DNA of 64,000 nucleotides. Origin: Azorinus chamasolen (lineage: Eukaryota; Mollusca; Bivalvia; Cardiida; Solecurtidae). Below the pieces are notes generated by a model. That model ran no database searches. It was not told where the DNA came from and saw only the letters and a list, made by a program, of their open reading frames with translations. The stretch is taken from the NCBI GenBank assembly GCA_963576725.1, contig OY755244.1, positions 82,517,121-82,581,120 of the forward strand, written 5' to 3'. The position numbers and the translations under genes were made by a program. Below are positions 1-11,588 of the stretch, in pieces. How positions within the stretch are numbered: the stretch's first letter is position 1; each line of letters starts with the position of its first letter.

Positions 1-966
1 TCGAGTTCATTCCATAACAATAGAACAAGGGGTCATGGCCCTTTGTTAAACAAAAGAAAATAACAAAAGGATTGGCCCTTGTTCTGATTTGTTGGCATGT
101 TAGTCCGTCTGTCTGTCTGTTAGCCACATCTTTGTCCTCTCAATCATTTGACAACTATTGGGTGTGCTGTCTTCATACTTAGTAGGAATGTTGGCCATGG
201 TTAGTAGATGACCCCTATAGATTTTGAGGTCAATGGTCAAGGTCGCAGTGACCTTCAACTAAAAAATATTGTCCACTCGATAACTTGATAAGTATTAGGT
301 GTGCTGTCTACATACTTAGTAGGAAGGTTGGTCATGGCTAGTAGATGACCCCTATTGATTTTGAGGTCAATCTGTCTAAGGTTAAGGTCACAGTGACCTT
401 TAACTAAAAAATCTTGTCTGCTCAATAGCTTGATAAGTATTAGGTGCGCTGTCTTCATACTTAGTTGGATGCTTGGTCATGGCCAGTACATGACCCCTAT
501 TGATTTTGAGGTCAATCGGTCAAGGTCATGGTGACCTTCAACTAAAAAATCTTGTCAGCTCAATAGCTTGATAAGTATTAGGTTTGCTGTCTTCAAACTT
601 AGTAGGAAGTTTGGTCATGGCCAGTAGATGACCCCTATTGATTTTGAGGTCAGTCAGTCAAAGGTCAATATCATGGTGACCTTCAACTCAAAAATCTTGT
701 CTGCTCAATAACTTAATAAGTATAAGGTGTGCTGTCTTCATACTTAGTAGGAAGGTTGGTCATGGCCAGTAGATGACCCCTTTCAATTTTGAGGTCAAAG
801 GTCAAGGTCACAGTGACTTTCAACTCAAAAATCTTGTCCGCTCAATGACTTGATAACTATAAGGTGTGCTGTCTTCAAACTTAGTAGGGAGGCTGATCTT
901 GGCATGTAGATGACACCTATTGATTTTGAGGTCAGTTGGTGAAAGGTCAAGAGCACAGGTTTCCTC
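1..966. repeat. Hairpin-headed element with ~140-bp tandem body
   Basis: Six imperfect units of about 140 bp. The motif GATAAGTATTAGG or close variants recurs near 287, 430, 569, 714 and 852. Each unit runs from a 'GCTCAATAGCTTGATAAG' motif through 'GTAGATGACCCC' to an AGGTCA-rich stretch. A polypyrimidine lead-in (GTCCGTCTGTCTGTCTG) sits near 103, and complementary ACAAGGG/CCCTTGT stretches near 27-96 may form the head hairpin. The first bases may be cut by the window edge. Non-coding. Confidence 0.7.
385..399. promoter_or_regulatory. Perfect inverted nuclear-receptor site (IR3)
   Basis: AGGTCACAGTGACCT is two AGGTCA half-sites inverted with a 3-nt spacer, the consensus estrogen-response-element geometry. 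A second perfect copy with spacer TGG is at 523-537, and one-mismatch copies lie near 238 and in the next units. Binding is not shown; the sequence match is exact. Confidence 0.45.
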
Positions 967-1296
967 CATTTCATTTGCTTTCTACAAAAGTTATATCAAT
1001 TATACCCCTAGGTTCAAAATTGGCCCCGCCCCAGGGGTAGTCAGTTTTCAATAGAAACATATAGTAAAAGCTTTGAAAATCTTCTTCTCTGAAACTGGAA
1101 GGTTCTCAGCTTTCATATTTGGCACATAGCATCATGTTCAGATCCTCTACAAAAGTTATATAAATTATGCCCCTAGGGTCAAAATTGACACTGTCCCAGG
1201 ACCGGCTAGTTTTCTATAGAAACATGTAGTGAAAACTTTGAAAATGTTCTCCTCTGATTGTCTGGTGAGCGATATCAGGCCATTCTGGCCCTCTTG
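967..1296 (+). repeat. 3' part of 'GCTCACC' hairpin-headed element
   Basis: Two body units (motifs 'TCTCAGCTTTCATATTTGG', 'CATCATGTTCAG', 'GCCCCAGGG') lead into the terminal hairpin AGGCCATTCTGGCCCT and the end CTTG at 1293-1296. The same 3' end recurs near 2980, 46770 and 51047, and on the minus strand at 51459. Confidence 0.7.
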
Positions 1297-1930
1297 TTTT
1301 AAAATAACAGGCATTTTCACTTAGGCTACTGCAGTCTGATTAGCTGATTGGTTTCCATGCAATATCTTCTCAAAGAATGGTCCAATTTTCACCAAATTTG
1401 CTCAGTGTACTTTATATCCAATTACCTCATATGGATTCTGTGGTTGGCATATTCTGCACATATTTATTGATGATGATACAATCTGATTACATGCATATTT
1501 AATTATGCTGCTGCAGTTCTGCTTTAGGAAAATCAGGCTGACAATGTGCAGGCGTATGCTATACCTCCTACGTGGGCGGGCCCTTCCTCGACAGTAGTCT
1601 AGTTTTGTTGAGATAGAAAAAATTAAATTGATATTTGTAGCAGACGCACTATTTGAATATGACAATAATCTGGTGTGAAGCATCCAATAATGCAGACACT
1701 TCCCTTATAGAACTGCATCCACTAATGTCTGATTGTCCTTTTTGGGTTGGCTCATTTTACATAAACCTTTATCTCATGACTATTCATGTAGGAAATCATT
1801 ACTGAATGAATATTAATTAACTAAATTTCTGAAATTCTGCATGGTATTATAAACAATAGATTGTTTATTAGTATTACTGCAGATCCTCAACAGTGGACAA
1901 GGTGGCTATTAATACTGATGATGAGTGAAC
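1297..1930. other. Gene-free stretch, nothing recognised
   Basis: No exon, RNA gene or repeat family recognised. A 93-codon minus-strand ORF (1402-1683) has no visible domain and no splice context. Confidence 0.4.
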
Positions 1931-2095
1931 ATAAGGCAATATTTTACAATGACAAATATATGTATATACACATAAGGCAATATTTTACAATGACAAATAT
2001 ATGTATATACACATAAGGCAATATTTCACAATCACAAATATATGTATATACACATAAGGCAATACTTTACAATGACAAATATATACACATAAGGC
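1931..2095. repeat. 41-bp tandem repeat, 4+ copies
   Basis: ATAAGGCAAT starts at 1931, 1972 and 2013, with ATAAGGC at 2054, an exact 41-bp period. A shortened copy starts at 2089. The unit is AT-rich with TATGTATATACAC. Confidence 0.85.
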
Positions 2096-2310
2096 CATAT
2101 ATTTTATGAGTAGTGTTGTATACCACACATACAACCAAGCCAAGGGGTTCTGGGTCAACACTGTGAATGTTACATTTGATTTATGTTGACATGAGTGAGC
2201 TGACACAATATAGTCAGAGTATGTGTGTGTTTCCCTTGATTTACGGACATATAAACTTACGGAAAAGGATGATTTGGTTTTAAGTATAATTCTTAAATTA
2301 ATTCCATTTT

Positions 2311-2983
2311 TAGCTCACCAGAGCAAAAAGTGTTCAGGGTGAGCTTTTGTGATTGCTTGATGTCCGTCATCCGTTGGTGTGCGTCGTTCATCGTCCGTCG
2401 TCTGTCATCAGTCGTCAACAATTTGAACCTTTAAAAATCTTCTCCTCTGAATCTAAAGGGTTCTCAGCTTTCATCTTTGGCACATAGCATCATCTGTAGG
2501 CCCTCTACAAAAGTTATATAAATTATGCCCCTGGGGTCAAAATTGTCCCCGCCCCAGGGGTACGTTGTTTTCTATAGAAACATATAGTGAAAACTTTGAA
2601 AATCTTCTCCTCTGAAGCTGGGAGGTTCTCAGCTTTCATAATTGGCACATAGCATCATGTTCAGGTCCTCTACAAAAGTTATATAAACTATGTCCCTGGG
2701 GTCAAAATTGGCCCTGCCCCAGGGGTGGCTAGTTTTCAATAGAAACATATACTGAAAACTTTGAAATTCTTCTCCTCTGAAACTGGATGGTTCTCAGCTT
2801 TCATATTTGGCACATAGCATCATGTTCAGCTCCTCAATAAAAGTTATATGAATATTGCCCCTGGGGTCAAAATTTGCCCTGCCCCAGGGCCGGCTAGTTT
2901 TCAATAGAAACATATTGCGAAAACTTTGAAAATCTTCTCCTCTGTTGTCTGGTGAGCGATATCAGGGCCATTCTGGCCCTCTC
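2311..2983 (+). repeat. Complete 'GCTCACC' hairpin-headed element
   Basis: It starts with AGCTCACCAGAGC and a complementary GGGTGAGCT at about 2338-2346, forming a head hairpin. Then follow CG/TC-rich GTCCGTC runs and three body units of about 150 bp. It ends at GGGCCATTCTGGCCCTCT near 2983. Element architecture is clear; classification as rolling-circle-type is inference. Confidence 0.75.
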
Positions 2984-3030
2984 ATTATTTATATTATCAA
3001 TATCTATATCTTCAGTAGCTTTTGTTTTAA

Positions 3031-3835
3031 CCCTTTACTTCATGATTATTCATGAAAGAAATGATGACATCATGAATGGTAATTACTGTCCATTTCAATT
3101 TACTTTGTCACTGAATTTGAATAGAGATTTTTTTTTCATTTCTTACCGGATTGAGATCAAATTTAAACCACTTGTGTCATCGTTTTTCACGAACTCTGTG
3201 TCCGAGTTTCCCTTGAATCCATCTTTAAATAAAGATTTCATGCATAAAAAACAATGTTTTCCCATTGTAAACATGTTCATTTCAAATTGCAAATTTCGGA
3301 CGACTGACGTCAAATGTAACGTTCAATTTTAACTGAGTGTAATTATAGCTCTTAAAAGTTGGCGTCATACACAAAATTACATCATTTATATCATATCAGT
3401 ATGCAATTTGCCCCTGTTGAAAAATTATACACTCCACTATCCATACATACGGCGGCCATTTGCAAAGAAACAGTTGATCGAATGAGCATGTAGAAAGTGA
3501 ATTTTTGGCATTTTCTGCATGGCTTTGAGAGATATTTAGCATGGGAGCACCTATTTTAAAAGATGCGATCAAATGAAGTAGATTTAAGTCTGACTCGAAA
3601 TGAAAAAAATCTCGATTTAAATTCGGTGACAATGTAAATTGAAATGGATAGTAAATATGTTTTTACAATAGCATAACAAGTGCAATTTTTCCCCAAGCAG
3701 AAACTGTAGAATCATGTCTATATTATGTCATAAGTAAAATCAGTAGAACCTGATCAAACAGCTCTTATAGGAGCCATCTGATCTGAGTGTACCCTATTTA
3801 CAAGGTGTAGAAAGGCATATTTATGGAGTAAAGGG
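3031..3835. mobile_element. TTAACCC-family MITE, interrupted by a nested element
   Basis: The left end is TTAA then CCCTTTACTTCATG; the right end is ATGGAGTAAAGGG then TTAA. TTAA lies on both sides (3027-3030, 3836-3839), matching the TTAA target duplication and CCC/GGG termini of piggyBac-type elements. The core (about 3730-3800) carries the family's central hairpin around TCTTATAGGAGC. A second element (3084-3653) splits the copy. Confidence 0.75.
3084..3653. mobile_element. Nested ~570-bp TIR element
   Basis: Terminal inverted repeats of about 55 bp: TACTGTCCATTTCAATTTAC at 3084 is matched by its near-complement ending at 3653. It lies inside the TTAACCC element, whose two halves continue on either side. 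Partial relatives occur at about 9070-9260, 13740-13830 and 15069-15212. No transposase ORF; non-autonomous. Confidence 0.7.
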
Positions 3836-3944
3836 TTAAATATTCTATATTATGCATTGAATACTCTCAGGTTGTACATGTAATTTATTCATGGGAAGCC
3901 TTTTGAACACACATACCCTGTATGAAAGAGCACTATCTAATTGT

Positions 3945-4143
3945 GGTATAATAATAATGTTTTTTTACAATGGCTGAAACTGTAGAATCAGATCTGTATT
4001 ACTTATTAAATAGTCAGATCTATATAATTTCACAAGTAAACAGAACAGACCTTGATCAGACAGCCCCTGTGCAGGAGTCATCTGGTCTGGGTATACTCTT
4101 GTTTGCAAATGCATGTAAAGGCATATTTATGGAGTAAAAGGTT
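3945..4143. mobile_element. TTAACCC-family MITE, degenerate
   Basis: Shows the family's internal blocks: GGCTGAAACTGTAGAATCAG, the hairpin core at about 4045-4090 around CCCCTGTGCAGGAG, and the right end TTTATGGAGTAAAAGGTTAA. Confidence 0.65.
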
Positions 4144-4214
4144 AAGAATGCTAGTAAATACTTTACGATAGAAAATGATACGAATTAAAATTTTGAAGCA
4201 GACATAAAAGTATC

Positions 4215-4320
4215 AAACATTTTGATTCTGATATGTCAAGTTACTCAGCATCTCATCTGGATCCAAACATTTTGATTCTGATATGTCAAGTTACTCAGCA
4301 TCTCATCTGGATCCAAACAT
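4215..4320. repeat. 50-bp direct duplication upstream of AASS exon
   Basis: AAACATTTTGATTCTG begins at 4215 and 4265, giving two adjacent 50-bp copies followed by a partial third. The unit belongs to a second palindromic family ('GGATCCAAACTGTTTGC') also seen near 24870, 37190, 40620 and 44750. Confidence 0.85.
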
Positions 4321-4392
4321 TTTGCAAGGTAACCAAGAGTTCTACTGTAAGATGCAGAATTTTACAAGTGTGGAGTTGCACTATTTCCCCAG

Positions 4393-4560
4393 GTGGTTGA
4401 GATTGCTGCTGGAGGGTCTCTCTTGGACAACAGTGTACACCTTGGTTTCATGCCAGGGTTCAACATTGAAGGGTTTCCAAATCGTGATTCTACCATTTAC
4501 ACAAAGGAGTATGGGATACTGGATGCACACACCTGTGTCAGAGGAACAATTAGATATAAG
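4393..4560 (+). CDS. AASS: AASS C-terminal exon 1 of 6 in window (saccharopine dehydrogenase domain)
   Basis: This exon encodes 56 residues of alpha-aminoadipic semialdehyde synthase, the bifunctional mitochondrial enzyme of lysine breakdown. The family's lysine-ketoglutarate reductase half makes saccharopine, and the saccharopine dehydrogenase half splits it to glutamate and aminoadipic semialdehyde. The exon reads VVEIAAGGSLLDN... PGFNIEGFPNRDST...RGTIRYK. 'EGFPNRDST.Y...YGI..AHT..RGT.RYK' is highly characteristic of the saccharopine dehydrogenase C-terminal domain. The acceptor is TTTCCCCAG and the donor AAG|GTTAGT, both phase 0. Upstream exons (reductase half and NAD-binding part) are not in the window; no further exon was found in 1-4392. 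Family membership is firm; catalysis in this species is inferred. Confidence 0.93.
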
Positions 4561-4612
4561 GTTAGTGACATATCGTTAATAAATACCTTGCAGTAATATG
4601 TACTGTAAACCT

Positions 4613-4730
4613 GTCTCAACTCTTTGCCTGATAGAGACACCTTTTGACACTTTTGCAAACAGAATAGACCCAGATCAGACGGGTCCTATAGGAGCCACCT
4701 GATCAGTGTCTGCTGTGTTCACAATGTCAT
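4613..4730. mobile_element. TTAACCC-family MITE fragment
   Basis: Carries the hairpin core AGACCCAGATCAGACGGGTC followed by its complement CCTGATCAG...GTCTGC. It sits in the first AASS intron directly after the donor. Outer ends are decayed. Confidence 0.6.
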
Positions 4731-4732
4731 AA

Positions 4733-5215
4733 TGATGTCTCCCACCACATAGTGGTATGGGAGACATTGATTTACTCCTTTTTGTCCATCTGTCTGTCTG
4801 TCACAAAATCTTGTCCGCTCTCTAATTCTAAAAGTTCTCATCCAATCTTCACCAAACCTTATAAAGATGTTTATGGCTATAATATCTAGGCCAAGTTCGA
4901 TATCCAGCAAGATTGTTTCAGGAACATCAGAGTTATGGCCCTTGATTTATCCAAATTTCGCCTTTTTAGCCTTGTCCGCTTTCTAAGTAAAAAAGTCTCA
5001 TCCAATCTTAAAACCTTATGAAAATGCTTATGGCTATAATATCTAGGCCAAGTTCAATAACCAGCAATTTGAGCTAGTCACTTAAATTTAGAGTTATGGC
5101 CCTTGAATAATACAAAATTGGCATTTTTAGCCTTGTCCACTCTCATCTAATCATCACTAAACTTTATGAAAATGTTTATGGTTATAATATCTAGGCTTCA
5201 TTGTAAAGCAAATGA
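4733..5215 (+). repeat. Hairpin-headed element ('GTCTCCCACC' type)
   Basis: The head hairpin ATGTCTCCCACCACATAG / TGGTATGGGAGACAT spans 4733-4765. It is followed by TGTCCATCTGTCTGTCTGTC and about three body units of about 150 bp with 'CTTATGAAAATGTTTATGGC' and 'ATATCTAGGCCAAGTT'. A second copy starts at about 16760. Confidence 0.65.
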
Positions 5216-5228
5216 TATAAACATCCTA

Positions 5229-6098
5229 ATACCGTATAAGTGTTTTTTTACGCGGGACGCAAATTTCACGAAATCTACCTCAATTCAAATTTTCAAGTCT
5301 TTATTATTCGCGGAAACTGGGTGAAAATTAATTTTTCACGGAAACGAAATAAAAATCGTTCTTATCTTACCATGTTGTTTTGTATCTTTTTAGTAAAACA
5401 GCCATTGCAAATGGTGCATTCCAAACGAAGGGAAGTAACTCTGATAATCAGAGAGAAATATTTCAATGTACATGACAGTTTATAAACAAATAACATTCAC
5501 TCATTTGGGCATGTTGTTTGTTTAAACAGTTTGAATAATTATCTGACACCAGTGATTGTTCACCCACATAACCCTGTGATTTACCTGTGTCACAATCACT
5601 AGGCGTACGTTAGCGGATTCGGATCAAACATCCAATTCACACATCAGACTGATAGGTGTGACTTCAATACAAACACCCTTAATTACATTTGTACATGCAA
5701 AACTGGCTTCGACTTACTGAAAACGCAGCCAGTTTGACCTCGGCTTAAAATTTATATTATAAAGAATAAATAAGAAGACCAAACTAGTCAGCTGCAATCA
5801 CTGCTATTGCGATTTATTTACAACGGTATCTTTGAAAACTCGATTACCAAATTGGAACAAATTCTCCTTCGATACCCGTTTCTATATTACGTAATCATGC
5901 ACACCGCATAAACTACGAATATACATGTGTCAAATGGCGGTGAAGGATGTTTATGTTTCACCATTTGTAGAAAGTTGTCGTCTGTTGTATAGGGAGAGAG
6001 GGGAAGGAATTTTTAGTGGATTATATTTACGCGTGTTTGATGGACACACGAACATAGCGAAAATTTCCTTCTCGCGAAAAAATCCATTTATACGGTAT
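5229..6098. mobile_element. ~870-bp TIR element
   Basis: ATACCGTATAA at 5229-5239 is matched exactly by TTATACGGTAT at 6088-6098. The match extends weakly inward (T-run then CGCG). The 81-codon and 109-codon ORFs inside show no known domain. Non-autonomous DNA element by structure. Confidence 0.55.
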
Positions 6099-6346
6099 TC
6101 CACAAAAATAATCTTTGGAAAACATCCAATCATTTTTGAGACAGGAGCAGGTGGGGGACATATGTTTTTCTTAAAAAAAAAAAAAGCTCTAGTAATAGAT
6201 CTGTTTCTACAACAACCAAACAATCCTGACTTTGTGTACTACTATAAAAGTTGAGTTATTCATGATGTCATTATTTCTTACAAGTCAATATTCATGGGGT
6301 AAAGGGTTAGGTAACCACTGAACACAAGTCTAACTCTAGGTCGTTG

Positions 6347-6597
6347 TCCCTTTACTGAATAGTCATGTAAGTAATAAACATATCATGAATATAAATTAGA
6401 TCCATGTTTATAATGACACATAAAATACAGGAATTTTGGCAATGACAGAAGCTGTAGAATCATATCTATATTATATCATAAGCAAACAAAGCAGACACTG
6501 ATCCTCATGACCCTGATGGCTCCCACAGGAACCATTTGATCTGGGTCTACTCTGTTTGCAAAGGTGTCGAAATGCGTATACATGTAGTTTGTGGGTT
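6347..6597. mobile_element. TTAACCC-family MITE
   Basis: CCCTTTACTGAATAGTCATG at the left, AGAAGCTGTAGAATCATATC internally, a decayed core near 6500, and TTTGTGGGTTA at the right. A separate right-end fragment (CAATATTCATGGGGTAAAGG) lies at 6252-6309. Confidence 0.6.
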
Positions 6598-7190
6598 ATG
6601 CGAGATGGTAGTTTAATGCAGGACATAAGTAATGCAGAAAGCTTGCATAATAGCTTGGTTTTTTTTAGCTTGTCTGTTTCGAAGAAAAGTCAAGCTATTG
6701 TGATCACTGGGTCGTAGTCGTCATTGTCGTTGTCGTCAGCAGCTAAATTGCTAAAGGTTAACATTTAAAATGTGTACCCTTAATTATTGGAATGCCAGAT
6801 ACGAGTGACCTAGCATTTGTAAACAGTGCAGACCCAGATCAGAGGACTCCTAGAGGAGCCCTCTGATCAGAGTCTGCACCGTCTTTTAAACTGAGTGGAT
6901 TTGATACTCTTTATATACTCAAATTGCCATGTTAATGTAACTCTTGAGCATCTTGATATATCCCAATGTCCGTATACGTTTTACACATACCAATAACCTC
7001 TCTGTCAGCTTTAATGAAAGGCAACTTCATATCAGCTTGTCTACAGTCAATTAGCTATTGATAGAGCAAACTATGGTTGATTTCAGTGTATTTTTAACAC
7101 CTGTTCATTTATTATCAATCCAAACAATTAGTATTACTAATAGCCTGTTTATCTATTTTGAGGGTTTGTGAGTGTTGCTTACAGCCTTGT
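6598..7190. other. Repeat fragments, no gene
   Basis: Holds a hairpin-headed fragment (AGCTTGTCTG...AAGTCAAGCT at about 6668-6697, then GTCGTCATTGTCG). It also holds an isolated TTAACCC-family core hairpin at 6826-6880 (CAGACCCAGATCAGAGGACTC and its complement). The rest is unremarkable. Confidence 0.55.
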
Positions 7191-7191
7191 T

Positions 7192-7838
7192 TATACCCCC
7201 ACAAACGAAGTTTTGGGGGTGTATACTGGAGTCACCATGTCCGTCCGGTTTTCCGTCCGTCCGTCTTGTCCGGATCATAACTTCCAAAGTATTAAAGCTA
7301 TTGAGTTCAAACTTCATATATAGATAGATCACATTGATCGCAAGTGCAGAGCACAAGGTTTGTAACTCTGTCTTCAGTATTTTTGGAATTATTGCCATTT
7401 GTTATTTTTCATTTTTCCGGAGTTTTTTTTCTAAACCTTTAAAGATATTGATGTGATATGTGGTTTGTGGCTTTATTATAATGAGTTACAGATCAAGTTT
7501 GATTTCGTTATGCTTCATTGATTTTTCACCAAAATACAGTGATTTTACTTAAAAAAATTCAGGTTTTCCGGAGTTTTTTTCTACAGCATTGCAGAGATTG
7601 ATGTGATATTTGGTATGTAGCTTTATAATAATGAGTTACAGATCAAGTTTGAATTTTGTTACACTACATTGATTTTTAACGGAATTACAGCATTTTGACT
7701 TAGAAATTTTTAGGAAATTTCAGGTTTTCCGGAGTTTTTTTCTAAACTGTTGCAGATATTGTAGTGATTTATTTCTATAATAATCACTGTGTCGAATGTG
7801 CTAGTGGGGGTATTCATCACCTTTAGTGGTAGTTCTAG
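7192..7838 (+). repeat. Hairpin-headed element ('TATACCCCC' type), complete
   Basis: The head pairs TATACCCCC with GGGGGTGTAT (7192-7224). GTCCGTCCGGTTTTCCGTCC follows, then about three 140-bp units sharing TTTTCCGGAGTTTTTTTCTA. It ends in GGGGGTATTCATCACCTTTA, the hairpin ATCACC...GGTAGT and CTAG at 7835-7838. Confidence 0.7.
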
Positions 7839-7842
7839 GTTT

Positions 7843-8724
7843 AACTCACCTGAGCATGATGTGCTCAAAATGAGCTTGTGATAGTGCTGTGTCTGGTGTT
7901 GTCCATCATCATGCGCCATCCCTCATGTGTCATCAGCAATTTATTTATCATCTCCTAAACCCCTGGGCCAATTGTGACTAAAGTTCACAGAAATGGTCCC
8001 TGTTAGGTTCTCTTGGGTCCTCTTTGGTGACACTCTTCCAAAAGTGTTAAAACCTTTTTATGGGGGAGAAGGGGGGGGGGGGTGCCCTGTCTGTCTGTTT
8101 GTCACCAACTTTAACATTGGTCATAACTTTTGAGCCAGTGCATAATTATGTATCTCATAAAGCTGCACATTTGTTTTGAGGGGTGACATGTTAAGGTCAT
8201 CCTTCAAGGTCAGAAGTCAAATATATAGGTCAAATCACCGACTTTAGCATTGGCCATAATTTTTGAACCAGTAGAGATAGAGACTTGATATTTGGCATGC
8301 ATGTGTATCTCATGAAGCTGTATATTTTGAAGGGTAACATGTCAAGGTCAAGGTCATCCTTTAGGGTCAAATGTTTCAGCAAATTTAACATTGGGCTTAA
8401 CTTTTGAATCAGTAGAGATAGAGATTTGATATTTGGCATTCTTGTATATCTCTTGAAGCCATGCATTTTCAGGGGTGACATATCAAGGTCATCCTTCAAG
8501 GTCAAAGGCCAGATATATAGGTTAAATCACTTACTTTTGAACCACTTATAGAGATAGAGACTTGATATTTTGCTTGCATGTGTATCTCATGAAGCCTCAC
8601 ATTTTGAGTGGTTACGTGTCAATGTCAAGGTCATCCTTCAAGGTCAAAGGACAAATGTATAGGTCAAAGTTTACATTCACTATACTGTGAGGGGCATAGT
8701 GTAGTGTTTCACAAACACATCTTG
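7843..8724 (+). repeat. Hairpin-headed elements with AGGTCA-rich body
   Basis: The head AACTCACCTGAGCATGATG...TGCTCAAAATGAGCTT starts at 7843. A poly(G) tract and GTCTGTCTGTTTGTCACC begin a second body near 8070. Units of about 140 bp ('GATAGAGACTTGATATTTGG', 'TCAAGGTCATCCTT') follow. The 3' end is the hairpin TGTTTCACAAACA plus CTTG (8721-8724). Confidence 0.65.
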
Positions 8725-10140
8725 TTATTCGTTAGAAAACGTGGGACCAGGGACTGGGCTTCTTACGAGTATATGGCTATAGTGGGAATTTCAAATATCT
8801 TCTTTTCTAATACTACTGGGCATATTTCATTATAATTATATAGGTATGGTCCTACCAAATTTGTTCAAATAATTTTGAAACATGACTGTCAGAGGGCAGG
8901 GCTATTTTTCTTGTTATGGCTATAGAGAAGTTTTCAGAAAATTTCTACAGTAAAGCTTGTTTGTAATGTTTCACAAGGGACCGTGGAAAAGAAAACGTTA
9001 TAACAAAGAAACGTTATAAATATTTTATCTTTCATTCCGAGCAACAAGCTACCTGTTACTTCCGTTACTTCTTTTGAATCGATTTTTTTTTTCTATTTCT
9101 TACCGGATTGAGATAAAGTGTAAATCACTTTGTTGTTGTTTATAGGAACTCTGTGTCCGTGTTTCCCATGATTGCATATTAAAATAAAGATTTCCCTATT
9201 GTAAACATCTTTTCAAATTACAAATGGCGGACGATTGATGTCGAGTGGAACTTTTTTCCGAGGGTTAATACAGCTCTTAGAATTTGATGTCGTATTATAA
9301 AATTGGATCGAGATCAGGTTCCAAACAGTAATAGTTTTAACAGGATACAGATTAAGAAAAGCACGAAAGTAACTACAAATCAGACTTGAGTTTGACAGAT
9401 CAGATTCAACGGCGCGGTAATGATAGAACTCGGACCGAATCTCAACAGAAAGTGAATGGTTTAATTTGAAGCAGCAATTCGCAGCTGATAATTCTTTATT
9501 TTAATTGACCCTGTACACATGTATTTACTCAGTGTTAAACGAAAGATGCCATACAATTAGGTGTCAAGTAATGACTCTAAGTTTTCAAACACGCCTTTTG
9601 AGCGATTTTCAAGGTTAATCGATTCACATGCATGACCGTTGTCATCGCCACACTACGGACAAATGTTATAATTACAGCTATTAGCAGTTTGGGACAAACT
9701 CTCTCAAACGTTTAAAACAGGAAAAACGTTCAAAACAAAAACGTTGTATCTGATCTTTTGCAATATAGATAGAGAAGGCATTTGGCCAGGACTGGCCATT
9801 CTAAAGTTTTATCAAAGGAAACGTATTAACCAAGAACGTTCTATCAAATCTGTACTCTGAAACCACAGGGCAGATCTAATTTTTAGGAGTTGTTGCTAAT
9901 GTGACCCTCTACCAGAATTTTATATTGCTCAAGGTAATGGAATTTGTTAAAAAAAACAAGGTCACTAGGGGCGGGACTAATATTCCTTATATGACTACTA
10001 CATATAGTTTAGCGAAAATCTCCCTAAACCACCAGGCAGATTTTGATATGGTTTTGCAGGAATGTTGCTTAGATGACACTTTACCAAAGTTAAATCATTG
10101 TCATTTAATTGTCGTCTGAGCGCTCATTCGGACTGAAATT
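8725..10140. other. Gene-free stretch with decayed repeats
   Basis: About 9070-9260 is a relative of the 3084-3653 TIR element (TTCTTACCGGATTGAGAT, ACTCTGTGTCCG). Two AACGTT-rich patches (near 8990 and 9725) look like another repeat. A 72-codon ORF at 9901 has no recognisable domain. Confidence 0.45.
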
Positions 10141-10690
10141 AGACTATCACTAGGTACTTTACTCTTTTTTTTTAATGGAATCACCCTGTCTGGTGGTCGG
10201 TCGGTCTGTCCGCATTTGAACATGGCTAGTTGGTGTCGCCAAATCCTCCTTCAGTTTTAAAGTTATTGATTTGATATACATAATAGCCACAAATGATAGA
10301 TGTGCAAGATGCAATTTTCATGTGTTTAGCACTGGGCTTTGCAGATTTATCTCCCCTTGAACTTTGAGTATTTTTTGTCATTTTGGCATGAAACATGGGA
10401 AGTTGGTGTCACTAACTCCTCCTTCAATTTGAAAGTTATTCAATTTATATTTGGTATACATAAAAACCATGAATAGCAGATATGCAAGATGCAGTTTTCA
10501 TATGTTTAGTTGCAAGCATCATAGAATTATCTCCCGTTGAACTTTGCCTATTTTTGTGTTTTGGTCCTGTTATAATGGGTAGTTTGTGTCACAAACTTGG
10601 TTTTGAAAATCAAAGCTGCTGTATGGGGGTATTCATATTCGATGATCTGTTTCTTTGCAAACGGTCGTTGCATGTATAGATAGTAGAGCA
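10141..10690 (+). repeat. Headless body of 'TATACCCCC' element
   Basis: Units with 'AACTCCTCCTTCAATTTGAA', 'TACATAATAACCAC' and 'GCAAGATGCAATTTTCATG'. It opens with GGTCGGTCGGTCTGTCC and ends in TATGGGGGTATTCATA near 10635. Confidence 0.6.
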
Positions 10691-10779
10691 TATTATATTT
10701 CAACAGGGATGAATTGCATACTGATATGAAAATAAATGACTTAATTCCATAAATGACGTAAAGTTCTAAGATCTATAAT

Positions 10780-11588
10780 TATACCCCCGCAAACTTGTTT
10801 GAGGGGGTATACTGGAATCAGCCTGTCCTGCAGTCAGTCGGTTGATCGGTCGGTTGGTCATGTGGTCGGTCGGTCTGTCCGTCCGCATTTGAACATACAT
10901 GTAGGTAGTTTGTGTTGCAAACTCCTCATTCAGTTTTAAAGTTATTGAATTTATATTTGGTATACATAATAACCACGAATGGTAGATGTGCAAGACACAA
11001 CTTTCATGTGTTTACTATTGGGCATTGCAGAATTTTCTCCCCTTGAACTTAGAGTATTTTCTGTCATTTTGGCATGAAACATGTGGAGTTGGTGTTACAA
11101 AATCCTCCTTCAGTTTGATAGTTATTCAGTGTGTAAGTGCTATACATAATAACCATGAATAGTAAATATGCAACACTCAATTTTCATCTATTTAGTGCTG
11201 GGCATTGCAGAATTATCTCCCCTTGAACTTTGAGTATTTTTTGTTATTTTGGCATGATACATGGGGATTTGTGTCGCAAACTCCTCCTTCAATTTTAAAG
11301 TTATTCAATTGATACTTGCCATACAAAATAACCACAAACAAATGTGAAAGACACAAATTTACTTATGTTTAGGACTGGGCATTGCAGATTTATCTCCCCT
11401 TGAACTTAATTTTTTGTCATATATGCATGAAACATGGGGAGTTTGTGTCACAAACTCCTCCTTCAGTTTTAAAGTTATTCAGTGTATAAGTAGTATACAT
11501 AATAACCATGAATAGTAGATCAGCAACACTCAATTTTCATGTGTTTAGGGCTAGGCATTGCAGAATTATCTCCCCTTGAACGTTGAGT
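10780..11588 (+). repeat. Hairpin-headed element ('TATACCCCC' type)
   Basis: The head TTATACCCCCGCAAAC / GTTTGAGGGGGTATA is at 10780-10811. CAGTCGGTTGATCGGTCGG follows, then five body units of about 140 bp related to those of 10141-10690 ('ATCTCCCCTTGAACTT'). Confidence 0.7.

Noticed and set aside
5925..6254. 109-codon ORF inside the 5229-6098 TIR element
   Set aside because: Low-complexity Lys/Phe-rich end over a poly(A) run, an overlapping antisense ORF of similar length, and no domain.
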